DNA of 31,656 nucleotides from DASXAI01 sp963728985 (GTDB taxonomy: Bacteria; Actinomycetota; Acidimicrobiia; Acidimicrobiales; Ilumatobacteraceae): contig CAVSME010000004.1 of the NCBI GenBank assembly GCA_963728985.1, positions 1 to 31,656 of the forward strand, written 5' to 3'. Positions within the stretch are counted from its first letter, which is position 1. Every line of letters starts with the position of its first letter. The position numbers and the translations under genes were made by a program. A model generated the notes under the pieces. The model was not told the DNA's origin. It did no database searches and worked only from the letters and a program-made list of their open reading frames with translations. This document shows, piece after piece, positions 7,769-17,117 of the stretch.

Positions 7769-9333
7769 ATGAACCACATCAAACGGAACCTCGCCTGGCT
7801 GCTCATCTCGCAGGCCGCCACGTTCAGCGTGTCCGTCGCCGTGCTCTTGGTCGTGCCCCGTCTCGTCGGCGGGGCGACGTTCGGGGAACTCAGCTTCGCC
7901 GTCGTCTACGTGAGCTTCATCGACCTCCTGGTCAACATGGGATCGGCCACCTACATCATCAAGGTGATCTCCCGCGATCCCGACGCCGACGGGCCGATAC
8001 GTCCTGAACACCATCGTCCTCAGACTCTTCCTCGCCGTCTTCCTCGTGAGCGGGGGGCTGGCGCTGGCCGTCGCTCTCGACCTCCCGGCGACCACGACCC
8101 AGCTCATCGCCGTTTCCTGCATCGGTCTGTTCATCAACTCGGTCGGGATCAGCATCGGTGCCGGCCTGACCGGTCTCCAGCTCCTCGCCGGGGTGGCCCG
8201 GTGGAACATGATCCAGGGTGTCGTCGGCGGACTCACCAGCCTCGTCATCCTCGAGCACAACGGATCGCTCATCCTCGCGACGTTGGCCCTCAACCTGTCG
8301 TTCCTCATCCCCATCCCGGCCAACCTGCGCAAGATCTGGCCCTACTTGAAGGCCGATCACCGGGTTACCTACCGGCTGTGCAACGAGATCTTCCGGGGCG
8401 GCATCCCGTACTTCATCCTCGCCGCGCTGCTGGTGGTGTACGGCACCATCGACATCCCGATCCTGCAGGCGCTCACGGGCTCGGACGAGGTCGGCTGGTA
8501 CGCCCTCGCCTACCGCTGGGTCTCCGTACCGGCTCTCTTCGCGGTGACCGTGGCCACGGCGTTCTTCCCGGCGTTGTCGGCCGAGGGCCGCCGAGTGGGT
8601 ACCGCGTTCACCCAACTCGCCAACGGGGCGCTCCGGCTAGTCGTGTTCGTGGCCACGCCCGCGGCGGTCGGCATCGCCCTCATCGCGCAGCCGTTCCTCG
8701 ACGTCCTGTATCACGGCGAGTTCAACGAGGCCGTCTCGCTGTTGCGGATCCTGGCGATCCACATCCCGATCGTCGGCCTCGACGTCATCCTCGGATCCAC
8801 CGTGATGGCCGCCGATCGTCAGCGCAGCTGGGTCCGGGTGAGCGTGGTGGCCTCCATGTTCAACCCCCTCCTCAACCTCTTCGCCATCCCGTGGTCGGAG
8901 CAGCTGTTCGGCAACGGCGCCATCGGCGCGGCGATCGTCACGGTGCTGACCGAGCTGATGCTCATGGTGGGTGCCATCGCGCTCCGCCCAGCGGGCGTGC
9001 TCGACCGCGCCACCCTCAACGCGCTCCTCCGCATGATCCTCGCCAGCCTCACGATGGTGCCGGTCGTGCTGGCACTGGGCTCGGCCCCGCTCGTCGTGCT
9101 GGTGGTGGCGGGCGCGGTCACCTACGGCTTGGCCTCCGTCGCCCTCCGCACGATCTCCTTCGCCGATCTGCGCCGCTGGAGCGGCCGGTCGCGGCCGTCC
9201 GGCGCTCACCCCGTCCCACTGGCCGAGAGCCCGCTCGAGGACGTCCCCGTGCTGGCGACCGTCGATGCTCGGCCCGGCGATCGAGCCCCTTGTCCTGGAA
9301 CCCGCCGCCACCATCCCGCCCCCCTCGTCGTGA
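7769..9333 (+). CDS. Wzx-type polysaccharide flippase (flippase 2), two apparent frameshifts
   Basis: This is a paralogue of flippase 1 with the same multi-helix organisation (start NHIKRNLAWLLISQAATFSV, then VVPRLVGGATFGELSF). The first frame breaks at 7991-7993, where removing one G from a GGG run restores D-G-R-Y-V-L-N-T and an alignment to R-Y-T-V-N-A in flippase 1. The frame then runs through to the end of the transport domain. Near 9271-9275, removing one C from a CCC run gives the tail AIEPLVLEPAATIPPPSS and a TGA at 9331-9333. That is a natural end about 520 codons from the start and just ahead of a ribosome site for the next gene. Read literally, the frame instead runs on into the downstream GT2 with no stop. 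I favour two separate genes. The substrate is presumably a lipid-linked oligosaccharide. Confidence 0.85.
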
Positions 9334-9356
9334 CCCAAGAAAGTGGAGCCAACCGA

Positions 9357-10352
9357 ATGTCCGAGAAGGTTTCCGTCCTCATCTGCACTCGTGACCGTCC
9401 GGATACCGTCGGGCAGGCCATCGAGAGCGTCGCGCTGTGCGACTACCCCGACTTCGACATCCACATCATGGACCAGAGCACGACGACGGCGACCCGTGAC
9501 ATCGTCGATGGTCTGGCGGAGCGGTTGGCGGGAACGTGCCCGATCGTCTACCACCACCTCGACAAGGCCGGGTTGTCGCGTGCGTACAACACCGGCATCC
9601 GCGTCTCCAACGGGCCGATCGTCGCCTGCACCGACGACGACGTGATCGTGCCGACTGACTGGATCACCTGCATCGCCGAGGCGTTCGCCGACGACCCCGA
9701 AGTCGGCTTGCTCTACGGGCAGGTGCTCGTGCCGGACAGCCTGAAGGACGAGGTCGGTCTGGACACGATCGTCCCCGCCCTGACGCGTGAGAACACCGTG
9801 CGGATGCACGAGCGCCATCGCAACTTCAAGGTGTGGGGCATGGGCGCCAACATGGCGATCCGGCGGTCGATGCTGGCCGACGTCATCGGCTTCGACGAGG
9901 CCCTCGGTGGCGGGGCCCCGCTGCGGTCCTCGCAGGACTTCGACTTCTCATTGCGCGTCTATCGCGCCGGGTACGCCGTCCGCCTCGACCACCGGGTCAA
10001 GGTCGACCACTACGGCAGCCGGACCGCCGAGCAGTGGCCGGGCACGTTGCGCAACTACGGGATCGGCGACGGCGCCTTCTACTCCAAGCACATCCGGTGC
10101 GGTGACCGGCTCGCCATGCGCCTGCTACTCCGGCAGTTCGCCTCGGTATCGCGGTCGTGGGCCGGCCGGTGCGTGCGCCAGCGGCGGCCGATGCCGGTCG
10201 GTGACTACGGCCGCTACCTCCTGACCGGGATCCGCATGGGCGCCCGCTTCGACGTCGACAAGGAGCATCGCCTCTACCTCGAGACCGACCGCGCCCGGAT
10301 CGACGTCACCGAGGCCAACGTCGTCACCGGCGTCGTTCGCACCGCTTCGTAA
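9357..10352 (+). CDS. GT2 family glycosyltransferase
   Basis: The 331-residue protein is a GT-A family 2 enzyme: VSVLICTRDRPDTVGQAIES at the N-terminus, GLSRAYNTGIRVSNGPIVA, then the metal-binding CTDDDV near residue 97, and a later SQDFDFSLRVYRAGY, the acceptor-side acidic segment seen in rhamnosyl- and related transferases. ATG 9357 is preceded by AAGTGGAG (9341-9348), giving good spacing, so it looks like an independent start even though the frame is open upstream into the flippase. It ends 24 bp before the convergent aldo/keto reductase gene. No membrane segment is evident, so it probably acts on the inner face of the membrane. Donor and acceptor are unknown. Confidence 0.9.
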   Translation: MSEKVSVLICTRDRPDTVGQAIESVALCDYPDFDIHIMDQSTTTATRDIVDGLAERLAGTCPIVYHHLDKAGLSRAYNTGIRVSNGPIVACTDDDVIVPTDWITCIAEAFADDPEVGLLYGQVLVPDSLKDEVGLDTIVPALTRENTVRMHERHRNFKVWGMGANMAIRRSMLADVIGFDEALGGGAPLRSSQDFDFSLRVYRAGYAVRLDHRVKVDHYGSRTAEQWPGTLRNYGIGDGAFYSKHIRCGDRLAMRLLLRQFASVSRSWAGRCVRQRRPMPVGDYGRYLLTGIRMGARFDVDKEHRLYLETDRARIDVTEANVVTGVVRTAS

Positions 10353-10376
10353 CGCTCGCCACCGCGGGCAGCGGAT

Positions 10377-11375
10377 CTACGGATCGACGGCGATGAGGGC
10401 GGCCCGCTCGTCGTCGGTGAGGGCCGGCGCCGCCGCCTCGGTGACGATGTCGGCGAGGTGAGCGGGCGTGCTCATGCCGATGATGGTGACCGAGATGCCC
10501 GGCGTGCCGAGACTGAACTGCAGGGCGAGCTCGCGGCGCGACCGGCCGAGCCGCTCCGCGGTCGCCCGGAAGGCGATGATGGCCTCCCAGTCCGGCGTCT
10601 GCGCCTTCAGCTCCGCCTCCGATCGCGACCCCACGAGCAGCCCGGCGGCGAAGCACGAACGTGAGATCACGCCGGTCCCCGCGGCGCGTGCCGCCGGCAG
10701 CACGGTCACCGCCGCCGCCTGATCGATGACGCTGAAGGGCAGCTGCAGCGACGTGATCGACGGGTGGCGATCGAGGTGCTCCACGTCGACGGCGGCGTCG
10801 GCGGCGATGCCGTAGTGGCGGATTTTGCCCTGCGCCTGCAACCGGTCGAGGACGGGCACGTACTCCCCCGCGTCGATGACGGCGGGTGGCGGGCTGTGCA
10901 ACTGGTAGATGTCGATGTAGTCCGTGCCCAGACGGCGCAGGCTGCCCTCGACGGCGCCGGCGAGGTACTCGGGCCGGAAGTCCTGCGGGAGGGCAGCCGG
11001 CGCACCTCCCCCACCGCCGCCTCCCCCGCCGCCGGGGCGCTTGATACCGAGGGCGCGCACGACCGGACGGGCGAGGGGCTTGAGCCGGGCCAGCAGCCGC
11101 TCTTGGTTGCCGTTGACGTAGCCGCCCTTCGTGGCCAGCACCACATCGCCGCGATGCGACCGGAGGGCCTTGCCCACCAGGACCTCGCTCTGGCCCTGTG
11201 AGTACCAGTCCGACGTGTCGAAGACGTTGATGCCGGCGTCGAACGCCCGCCGCAGCAGGTCGAGCTCGTCGTGCTGCGATGACGCCGAGAACATGCCACC
11301 GATGCGGGAGCACCCGACACCGACGGCCGACACCTCGACGCCGGTGCCGCCGAACGGCCGTCGCTCCACCGTCAC
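10377..11375 (-). CDS. Aldo/keto reductase with internal polyglycine insert
   Basis: The 332-residue protein is an NADPH-dependent TIM-barrel oxidoreductase. The catalytic tetrad can be placed at Asp53 and Tyr58 (VFDTSDWYSQGQSEVLVGKA), Lys83 (LATKGG) and His160 (DIYQLHSP). RRLGTDYIDIYQLHSPPP is the usual segment around the active-site His. Between residues 115 and 124 there is a run of ten glycines, coded by a mix of GGC, GGG, GGA and GGT, in the loop before DFRPEYLAGAVEGSLRRLG. That loop normally has no such run. The GTG start at 11375 overlaps the stop of the GMC oxidoreductase gene by 4 nt (GTGA), so translation is probably coupled and the two enzymes may act in one pathway. The substrate, perhaps a sugar or an aldehyde made by the partner, is inferred only. 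Confidence 0.9.
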   Translation of the reverse strand: MTVERRPFGGTGVEVSAVGVGCSRIGGMFSASSQHDELDLLRRAFDAGINVFDTSDWYSQGQSEVLVGKALRSHRGDVVLATKGGYVNGNQERLLARLKPLARPVVRALGIKRPGGGGGGGGGGAPAALPQDFRPEYLAGAVEGSLRRLGTDYIDIYQLHSPPPAVIDAGEYVPVLDRLQAQGKIRHYGIAADAAVDVEHLDRHPSITSLQLPFSVIDQAAAVTVLPAARAAGTGVISRSCFAAGLLVGSRSEAELKAQTPDWEAIIAFRATAERLGRSRRELALQFSLGTPGISVTIIGMSTPAHLADIVTEAAAPALTDDERAALIAVDP

Positions 11376-12862
11376 GCCGCGGCCTTGGTGTCAGCCGCCA
11401 GTCGCGTCGCGGCGCGGGCGGCCAACGCCATCGCCGTGAGCGTCGGGTTCTTCTCGCTGTTGGTCGTGAAGCAACTGGCGTCGGCCACGACGAGGTTCGG
11501 CACGTCGAAGGGGCGGTTCCAGTCGTTCACCACGCCGTAATCGGGCGAGCGGTGCATCCGAACCGTGCCGCCGTAGTGGACGGCGGCGCCCGGCTGGAGT
11601 TGGGGCACGACCGGGTCGACGACGCAGCGGTACCCGGCATCGGCCATCAGCTCGACGAGGCGCTGGCGGGTGGCGGTCACGTTGGCGATCTCGTCGGATG
11701 CGAAGCGGATCGTGACTTCGAGTTGCGGGAGACCGAACTCGTCGACGGCGGTGGGATGAGGCCGGACGCAGTGCTCGGGAACGGGCCGCATCGTGCCGAA
11801 GACCTGCACGCCGACGTGGCGGGTCTTCAGCGGGGTCAGCGAGAGGAGGCGGTCGCGGACGCTCGGGCTCGACAGACCGAGCGTCCACGAGGTGGCCAGG
11901 AGCGGCTCGGACTCCTCATAGGGGCGCCGCGTGATGTAGGCCGCCGGCGACAGCCGGCTCACCGGGCGGTCGGTCGTGAAGCTCCACCACTCCTTCGGAT
12001 GGTCGTGCAGGAAGCGGCCGAGCAGACCGTGCGTGTTCCCGATGCCCTCCGGGAAGTCGGGGCAGGCGGAATCGAACAGCAGCTTGGTGGAGTCCAGCGC
12101 GCCGCACGCCACGACGACGGCATCCGCCGCCAGGCGATGCTCGGCGCCGGTGGCGCGATCGACGTACACGACCGCCTCGATGCGGCGCCGCTGCCCCGAC
12201 CACTCGAGCCGCAGGGCGTGGGCGCCGGCGCGGAGCTCGAAGTCGCGGGCGCCGACCAGCTTGCGCACGATGCCCGCGTAGCTGTTGAAGGCCGTGCCCC
12301 GCCGGGCGATCAGCCACGGCGGCCCATCGGCGAGGGGGAGGACGGTCAGGCCCTGGCCCCGCTTGGCCACCACGGTGGCGACCCGCTCCCAGTCGGCGGG
12401 GAGCGATCGGATGTGCGTCGGGCATCCGGCCGGCAGCGCGGCCACGTCGTCGGTGGCCGCCGTCATGTCGATCAGCCGCTCGGCGACGGCGTAGTAGGGC
12501 GCGAGGTCGTCGTAGTCCAGCGGCCATCGATAGCGCTCGTGCAGCCGCTCGCCCTCGGTGAAGTCGGCCGGTCCGAAGCGCGGTACGGCGCCCGTCCACT
12601 GGTTCGACAGGCCGCCGAGGGCATGGTTGAAGGTCCACAGCGTGGCCGGATCGCCGCCCGCCACGAAGGCGTCGGTGGACGGGCCGACCGGGTCACCGCG
12701 CCGAAGCACGTTGCGCCCCGCAACCCGCACGAGCAGCCCGGCGGGCGGCTTCGCGCCCGATTCCAGCATCGTCGTGGGCACGCCGAGACGAACGAGCTCG
12801 TGGGCGGCCATCGCCCCGGAAGGGCCGCTGCCGATCACCACCACCCGTCGTTGATCGGACAT
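11372..12862 (-). CDS. GMC family FAD-dependent oxidoreductase
   Basis: The protein is about 496 residues from ATG 12862 (SDQRRVVVIGSGPSGAMAA). Gly11, Gly13 and Gly16 form the FAD-binding motif, and Glu34 in TTMLESG would bind the ribose. The middle has LWTFNHALGGLSNQWTG, and the C-terminal substrate domain has VHYGGTVRMHRSPDYGVVN and NPTLTAMALAARAATRLA, holding the His and Asn that form the active site in this family. GMC enzymes oxidise alcohols, including sugar hydroxyls, to carbonyls. The frame stays open for 40 codons upstream (to 12982), but that part lies over the terminator hairpin of the preceding gene and is unlike a protein start, so I reject it. The ribosome site is weak. The stop overlaps the start of the aldo/keto reductase gene. 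A joint oxidation and reduction at one sugar carbon is a reasonable guess. Confidence 0.9.
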   Translation of the reverse strand: MSDQRRVVVIGSGPSGAMAAHELVRLGVPTTMLESGAKPPAGLLVRVAGRNVLRRGDPVGPSTDAFVAGGDPATLWTFNHALGGLSNQWTGAVPRFGPADFTEGERLHERYRWPLDYDDLAPYYAVAERLIDMTAATDDVAALPAGCPTHIRSLPADWERVATVVAKRGQGLTVLPLADGPPWLIARRGTAFNSYAGIVRKLVGARDFELRAGAHALRLEWSGQRRRIEAVVYVDRATGAEHRLAADAVVVACGALDSTKLLFDSACPDFPEGIGNTHGLLGRFLHDHPKEWWSFTTDRPVSRLSPAAYITRRPYEESEPLLATSWTLGLSSPSVRDRLLSLTPLKTRHVGVQVFGTMRPVPEHCVRPHPTAVDEFGLPQLEVTIRFASDEIANVTATRQRLVELMADAGYRCVVDPVVPQLQPGAAVHYGGTVRMHRSPDYGVVNDWNRPFDVPNLVVADASCFTTNSEKNPTLTAMALAARAATRLAADTKAAA

Positions 12863-12951
12863 TCCCACGTGCCTTGCCTCTGGGTCGCTGGTGACGCCTC
12901 CGAGGCCCGCCAACGTCAGCCCGAGGCGTTGACGACGATAGCCGATCGAAC

Positions 12952-12980
12952 GGCGTCGCTCACGGGGAGTGAGCGACGCC
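12952..12980 (-). terminator. Hairpin after the repeat lipoprotein gene
   Basis: A perfect 12-bp inverted repeat (GGCGTCGCTCAC and GTGAGCGACGCC) with a 5-base loop begins 9 bp beyond the stop of the minus-strand lipoprotein gene. It lies upstream of the GMC gene on the same strand, so the lipoprotein and the GMC/AKR pair are probably separate transcripts. Confidence 0.7.
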
Positions 12981-12988
12981 ATGACGAC

Positions 12989-15613
12989 CTACGGCACCGG
13001 CGCGCCGGCCACGAGGATGAGGTTCACGTTGGCCACCCAGGCGTTGCTCCCCGACGTGGTGAACGTCAGGGTGTTGACGCCGTCGTGCACCTGCTCGAGT
13101 GGGACGGACATCCAGTACGAGCGAGACGAGAAGCCCCCGGCCCCGTTCTCGAACGGCGGGCTGTCCTTGTACGGCCACGGGTTGGCGATCGCCGGGTTCC
13201 CGTTGACGGAGACCGACGGCAGCACCGGGTCGAACGAGTAGCTGTTGAACGTCACGATCGCGCCGGTCGGGGTCTGGCGCCGGAACACCGGGTCGGTGTT
13301 CAGCGTCACCGGAGCACCCCCGATGGCGTAGCCGATGACGGTGGCGGCGTAGCACGAGCCGTTGTCGCACACCGGACCGTGGCTGAGGTGGGAATCGTGG
13401 ACGTCGAAGGACAGGTCCCGATAGGTCTTCGGACCGTCGAAGCCCAGGTTGTCCCACTGGAACGTGTGGCGCACCTGGGTGCCGCACTCACACGGCTCGA
13501 CGGACTTCTTGGCGTTGTAGTGCGTCTGCGTGAGCCAGACCAGGCCCTTCGTGAAGTTGAGGTTCAGGTTGGAGACCACGGCCAGCTGCTTGAGCGTCGA
13601 GCCACCGGCGTCCGTGCCCCACACCTCCATGCGGCTGGTCGAGATGCGCACCTCGATGTGGTTCATGGCCCGCGTGCCTGGGTAGCCGGTGGGCTTGGTG
13701 ATGCATGCGGGCGTGGTGAACGCCGGCTCGGAGTACGCGTAGTTCTGCGACAGGAACACACCGCCGACGCCCGTCGTGGTCGGTGAATTGCACCCGTCGA
13801 GGGCGAAGCCGATGGAGTTCTGGCCGATCGAGGGCACCTGGTTGCTGATCCCGGCCATGTTGTCCGGGACCGGCTTCTCGGTGATCCAGAACTCAGGCCA
13901 CGCGGCATGGGTGCCGTCGGAATCGCCCGTCACGTCGAACACCACCGTGCCGGTGCGGCCGGCGAAGTCGAACGGCTGCTTCGGATAGGTGGCGTGGCTG
14001 GCGACATGACCGAAGTCGTTGACCGCCTCGGTCATGCGGCCGTCGCAGATGCGCACGTCGAGGGGAGGCAGCACCTGGGTGGTGTCGTCACCGCAGCCGA
14101 CGACCTCGGTCGCGGCGATGGTGTCGTAGTCGTTCTCCGGGCCGCTGTCGTTCCCCAGGCGGCTGACGCCCCACAGCTCCGGCTCGAGATCGCCCGAGCG
14201 CCCGCCGTTGCCAGCGGGGGCATCGAAGGTCTCGCAGAACGCCTGCTGCACCGGGATGTCGGCAAGGGCGAACTGGCACGTGCCGCCCCCGGGCGACACG
14301 GGGCCGCCACCGCCGCCGCCGCCTCCTCCTCCGCCGCCACCACCGCCACCGCCGGTCCCGATGCCGCTGCGGGTGTCCAGGATACGGGTCGGGTTGTCGA
14401 TCGGTTGGTAATCGGAGTTGGCCGGGAAGTAGCCGGCGACATCGGCGACGAGATCGGTCGCCACCATCGAGAAGAAGCAGATCTTCCCGCCGGTGCCGAT
14501 GCGGCTCATCGTGAGGTTGGGGACGCTCTGGCCGGCGACGTAGTTGAGGTTCGACGCCAGCGGCTGCGGCGCGCCGCACGGCCACACCGTGACGAAGCCG
14601 GCGGCGGCCGGGTTGGTCACGGTCACGTTCATCACCGCCGCCTCGGCGTTGTCCGGCACGCCGGCGTGGCCGGCGACGGGGAGCTCCAGCACACCGCTGG
14701 CGGGCAGCGATGTGCCACCGGTGCCGGTGCGCGTGTCGAGGATGCGGGTCGGGTTGTCGACCGCCGTGTAGTCGGAGCCGGCGGGGAAGTAGCCAGCCAC
14801 GTCAGCGATGAGGTCGGTCTGGGTCATCGAGTACAGGCAGACCTTGCCGCCCGTTCCCAACCGGCTGATGGTGAGGTTGGGGACGTTCTGCCCTGCCGTG
14901 TAGTTGAGGTTGGAGGCGAGTGGTCGGGGGGCGCCGCACGGCCACACCGTCACGAAGCCGGGCCCCACCGGATTGGTAGCCGTCACGTTCATGACCACCG
15001 CGGCGGCGTTGCCCGGCACGCCGGCCTGGCCGCCCACCTGGAGCTCGGCCTGGCCGTTGGCCTTCAACGTGGTCGAGCCACCGGTGCCGTTGCGGGTGTC
15101 GAGGATGCGGGTCGGGTTGTCGATCGGCGTGAAGTCCGAGCCCGCGGGGAAGTAGCCGGCCACGTCGGCCACCAGATCGGTGCCGACGAGTGAGTAGAAG
15201 CACACCTGACCACCGGCGCCCAAGCGGCTGATGGTGAGGTTGGGGACGTTCTGGCCGGCGACGTAGTTGAGGTTCGACGCCAGCGGTTGCGGCGCGCCGC
15301 ACGGCCACACCGTCACGTAACCGGGACCGGTCGTGTTCGTGGCGGTGACGTTCATGACGACCGCCGCGGCGTTCATCGGCACGCCGGCCACGCCACCCAC
15401 CTGCAACGCGAGGACGCCGTTGGCCGAGAGCTGTTGCGTGCCGAGCCCGTCGCCGTTCGCCGGTGCCGTCGTGTCCGGGGTCGCCGTCGGCGCCGCGGCC
15501 GCGTTCGGGGCCGTAGCGTCCGGGTTCTGGCTCACCGCCACCACGCCTTGAGAGCTCGCGCATGCGGCCAGCAAGGCGAAGGCGCCAAGCAGCACGGTGA
15601 TTCGGCTCTTCAT
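12989..15613 (-). CDS. Secreted repeat lipoprotein: three RILDTR modules, Gly linker, Cys-rich C-terminal domain
   Basis: The 874-residue protein has a lipoprotein signal: MKSRITVLLGAFALLAAC with lipobox L-A-A-C and Cys18, so it should be anchored on the outer face of the membrane. GGAGGG precedes ATG 15613 at good spacing. Residues about 55-410 contain three modules of roughly 120 residues, each with AAVVMNVTATN, VTVWPCGAP, NVPNLTISRLG, DLVADVAGYFP and NPTRILDTR, which look like beta-sandwich or beta-propeller-type blades. A run of 17 glycines (421-437) leads to a C-terminal domain of about 430 residues with at least ten cysteines (for example EPCECGTQ, VCDNGSCYA) and segments such as WPEFWITEKPVP and HTFQWDNLGFDG. 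These recall concanavalin-A-like carbohydrate-binding or glucanase folds, but I cannot assign an enzyme. Polysaccharide or wall binding is a plausible role given the locus. Confidence 0.85.
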   Translation of the reverse strand: MKSRITVLLGAFALLAACASSQGVVAVSQNPDATAPNAAAAPTATPDTTAPANGDGLGTQQLSANGVLALQVGGVAGVPMNAAAVVMNVTATNTTGPGYVTVWPCGAPQPLASNLNYVAGQNVPNLTISRLGAGGQVCFYSLVGTDLVADVAGYFPAGSDFTPIDNPTRILDTRNGTGGSTTLKANGQAELQVGGQAGVPGNAAAVVMNVTATNPVGPGFVTVWPCGAPRPLASNLNYTAGQNVPNLTISRLGTGGKVCLYSMTQTDLIADVAGYFPAGSDYTAVDNPTRILDTRTGTGGTSLPASGVLELPVAGHAGVPDNAEAAVMNVTVTNPAAAGFVTVWPCGAPQPLASNLNYVAGQSVPNLTMSRIGTGGKICFFSMVATDLVADVAGYFPANSDYQPIDNPTRILDTRSGIGTGGGGGGGGGGGGGGGGGPVSPGGGTCQFALADIPVQQAFCETFDAPAGNGGRSGDLEPELWGVSRLGNDSGPENDYDTIAATEVVGCGDDTTQVLPPLDVRICDGRMTEAVNDFGHVASHATYPKQPFDFAGRTGTVVFDVTGDSDGTHAAWPEFWITEKPVPDNMAGISNQVPSIGQNSIGFALDGCNSPTTTGVGGVFLSQNYAYSEPAFTTPACITKPTGYPGTRAMNHIEVRISTSRMEVWGTDAGGSTLKQLAVVSNLNLNFTKGLVWLTQTHYNAKKSVEPCECGTQVRHTFQWDNLGFDGPKTYRDLSFDVHDSHLSHGPVCDNGSCYAATVIGYAIGGAPVTLNTDPVFRRQTPTGAIVTFNSYSFDPVLPSVSVNGNPAIANPWPYKDSPPFENGAGGFSSRSYWMSVPLEQVHDGVNTLTFTTSGSNAWVANVNLILVAGAPVP
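14388..15480 (-). repeat. Three tandem ~120-codon RILDTR modules in the lipoprotein gene
   Basis: The segment GTCGGGTTGT, which codes the end of NPTRILDTR on the other strand, recurs at 15111, 14746 and 14388, a period of about 360 nt. The stretch coding GYVTVWPCGAPQPLASNLNY also recurs three times with high nucleotide similarity. Each module has two conserved cysteines, in the PCG and VCxYS / ICFFS segments, which might pair. Confidence 0.8.
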
Positions 15614-15780
15614 TTCTTCGGTCCCTCCCGAATGCCCGCAGTCCCGGAGGCTAGCGGACCTCGTTTCGGCCTGCCGCTGCGACCGCCATCCGTGACGGGC
15701 GGGCGACGCCTCGTGAAGCTCGGTCGCGGCTCGCGAACAAATGAGCCGCTGGGCTCAGGCGACTGACAGGTTCCCACTCG

Positions 15781-15786
15781 TACCAT
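15781..15786 (+). promoter_or_regulatory. Possible -10 box for a leaderless GT4 transcript
   Basis: TACCAT lies 7 nt before ATG 15794, and there is no ribosome site between them. In actinobacteria, a TANNNT box at this distance often marks a leaderless message. No good -35 is present, so this is weak. Confidence 0.25.
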
Positions 15787-15793
15787 CGCTCGC

Positions 15794-17117
15794 ATGGGGG
15801 AATTCCCACGACACGAGGGTGCCGATGCCCTCGCTGCGCCGGGCGGCAGCGAGCCCGTGCGCGTCCTGGCCATCCACACCGCCAACCTTCCACCCCTCGG
15901 GGCCGACACGTGGATCCAGGCCCAGATCCTGGCCAACCTCGATCCGGCGACCCACGAGGTCCACGTCGCCTGTGCCACGGGCGGGCCCGATGCGCCGACG
16001 CCGACGTACGAGGCGTTCCGCCAGATCGACCACATCGACATCCGACCGGTCCGGTTCGGGATCGAGACCTACGACCCCTCGGTCAGCCGCTGGCAGGCGG
16101 CGAAGGCAGTGCCGCCGGCGGTGTTCGACTTCGTCGGGCTGGCTCGCTACATCCGCCGCCACCGCATCGAGATCCTCCATACCACCGACCGGCCGCGTGA
16201 TGCCGCCGCGGTGGTGGCCCTCGGCCGGCTGACGGGGGCCAAGAGCATCGTGCAGGCGCACGTGGCCTACGGCGACTGGATGAGCCCTGTGCTGAAGTGG
16301 TCGCTGCGCCACGCCGACGTCCGCATCGCCATCTCGTCGTTCGTGGCCCAGACGCTCGACACCTCCGGCCTCGACCTGTGCCGCACCTACGTGGTGCGCA
16401 ACGGCATCGACCCGAACCAGTGGACACCACGCCTCGGACGCGACGAGGCCCGCCGCCGACTCGGCGTACCCGACGGTGCGCCGCTGATCCTCACGGCGTG
16501 CCGCCTCTTCGCGTCGAAGGGACCGGGCGAGCTGATCCGTGCCCTGGCCGCCATGACGCCAGCGACATCCGGACGCCCGGCTGGCCATCGTCGGCCGCGA
16601 GATGGTGCCCGGGTATGCCGCCGAGCTCCAGTCGCTCGCCGCCGAGCTCGGCGTCGCCAACCGCGTCTCGCTCCTCGGCCACCGCACCGACATGGGCCCG
16701 CTGATGGCGGCGGCTGACCTTTTCGCCATGCCGTCGGTGGGCGAGCCCTTCGGTCTCGTCTATGTCGAGGCGATGGCGATGGAGCTCCCCGTCGTGGCCC
16801 TCGACAGCGGGGGCACCCCCGAGGTCGTCCAGCACGGCACCACCGGTCTGCTGTCGGCACCGGGGAACCTCGATGCACTCGCCGACAACCTGAGCCGGCT
16901 CCTCGCTGACCCCGACCGTCGCCACCGCATGGGCGTGAACGGGCGGCACCGGGTCGAGACCAACTTCACCTCGGCGCGGATGGCGGCCGACGTCGCCCAC
17001 GTCTACGAGGCCGTCCTCGGCCGCCAGAGCCTCCTCGCCGAACGTCGTGTCGACGCCGCGGCTGCCACCTTTCGCCCCACCGACAAGAGAGGCAACGATG
17101 CCGTCAGTTTCTGTTGA
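15794..17117 (+). CDS. GT4 family glycosyltransferase (one frameshift near 16560)
   Basis: This is a GT-B fold retaining transferase. The N-terminal half (VRVLAIHTANLPPLGADTWI) binds the acceptor. The C-terminal half (PLILTACRLFASKGPGELI, then ARLAIVGREMVPGYAAELQS) binds the nucleotide sugar. The family EX7E motif is EPFGLVYVE (about 16744-16770), followed by MELPVVALDSGGTPEVV. The frame from 15794 changes at about 16560: one surplus base converts the reading to RHPDARLAIVGRE and the gene then runs to TGA at 17115-17117. The corrected protein is about 440 residues, typical for the family. Its 3' end overlaps the dioxygenase gene by 20 bp, so cotranscription is likely. The two halves are not separate genes: each alone lacks one of the two Rossmann domains. 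Confidence 0.85.

Noticed and set aside
12863..12982. N-terminal extension of the GMC gene to 12982
   Set aside because: The extra 40 codons run through the preceding terminator hairpin and do not look like a signal peptide or FAD-domain start; the motif GSGPSG begins 10 residues after ATG 12862.
11279..13786. An 835-codon open frame on the plus strand over the GMC and lipoprotein genes
   Set aside because: It is antisense to two clear protein families, is rich in Arg, Gly and His as expected of GC-rich shadow frames, and has no ribosome site or known domain.
14303..14353. Short tandem array resembling a microsatellite or CRISPR-like repeat
   Set aside because: It is an in-frame run of 17 Gly codons with mixed third bases, without spacers.
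16602..17117. Separate small glycosyltransferase gene
   Set aside because: It is the C-terminal half of the GT4 beginning at 15794, split by a single surplus base near 16560; neither half is complete alone.
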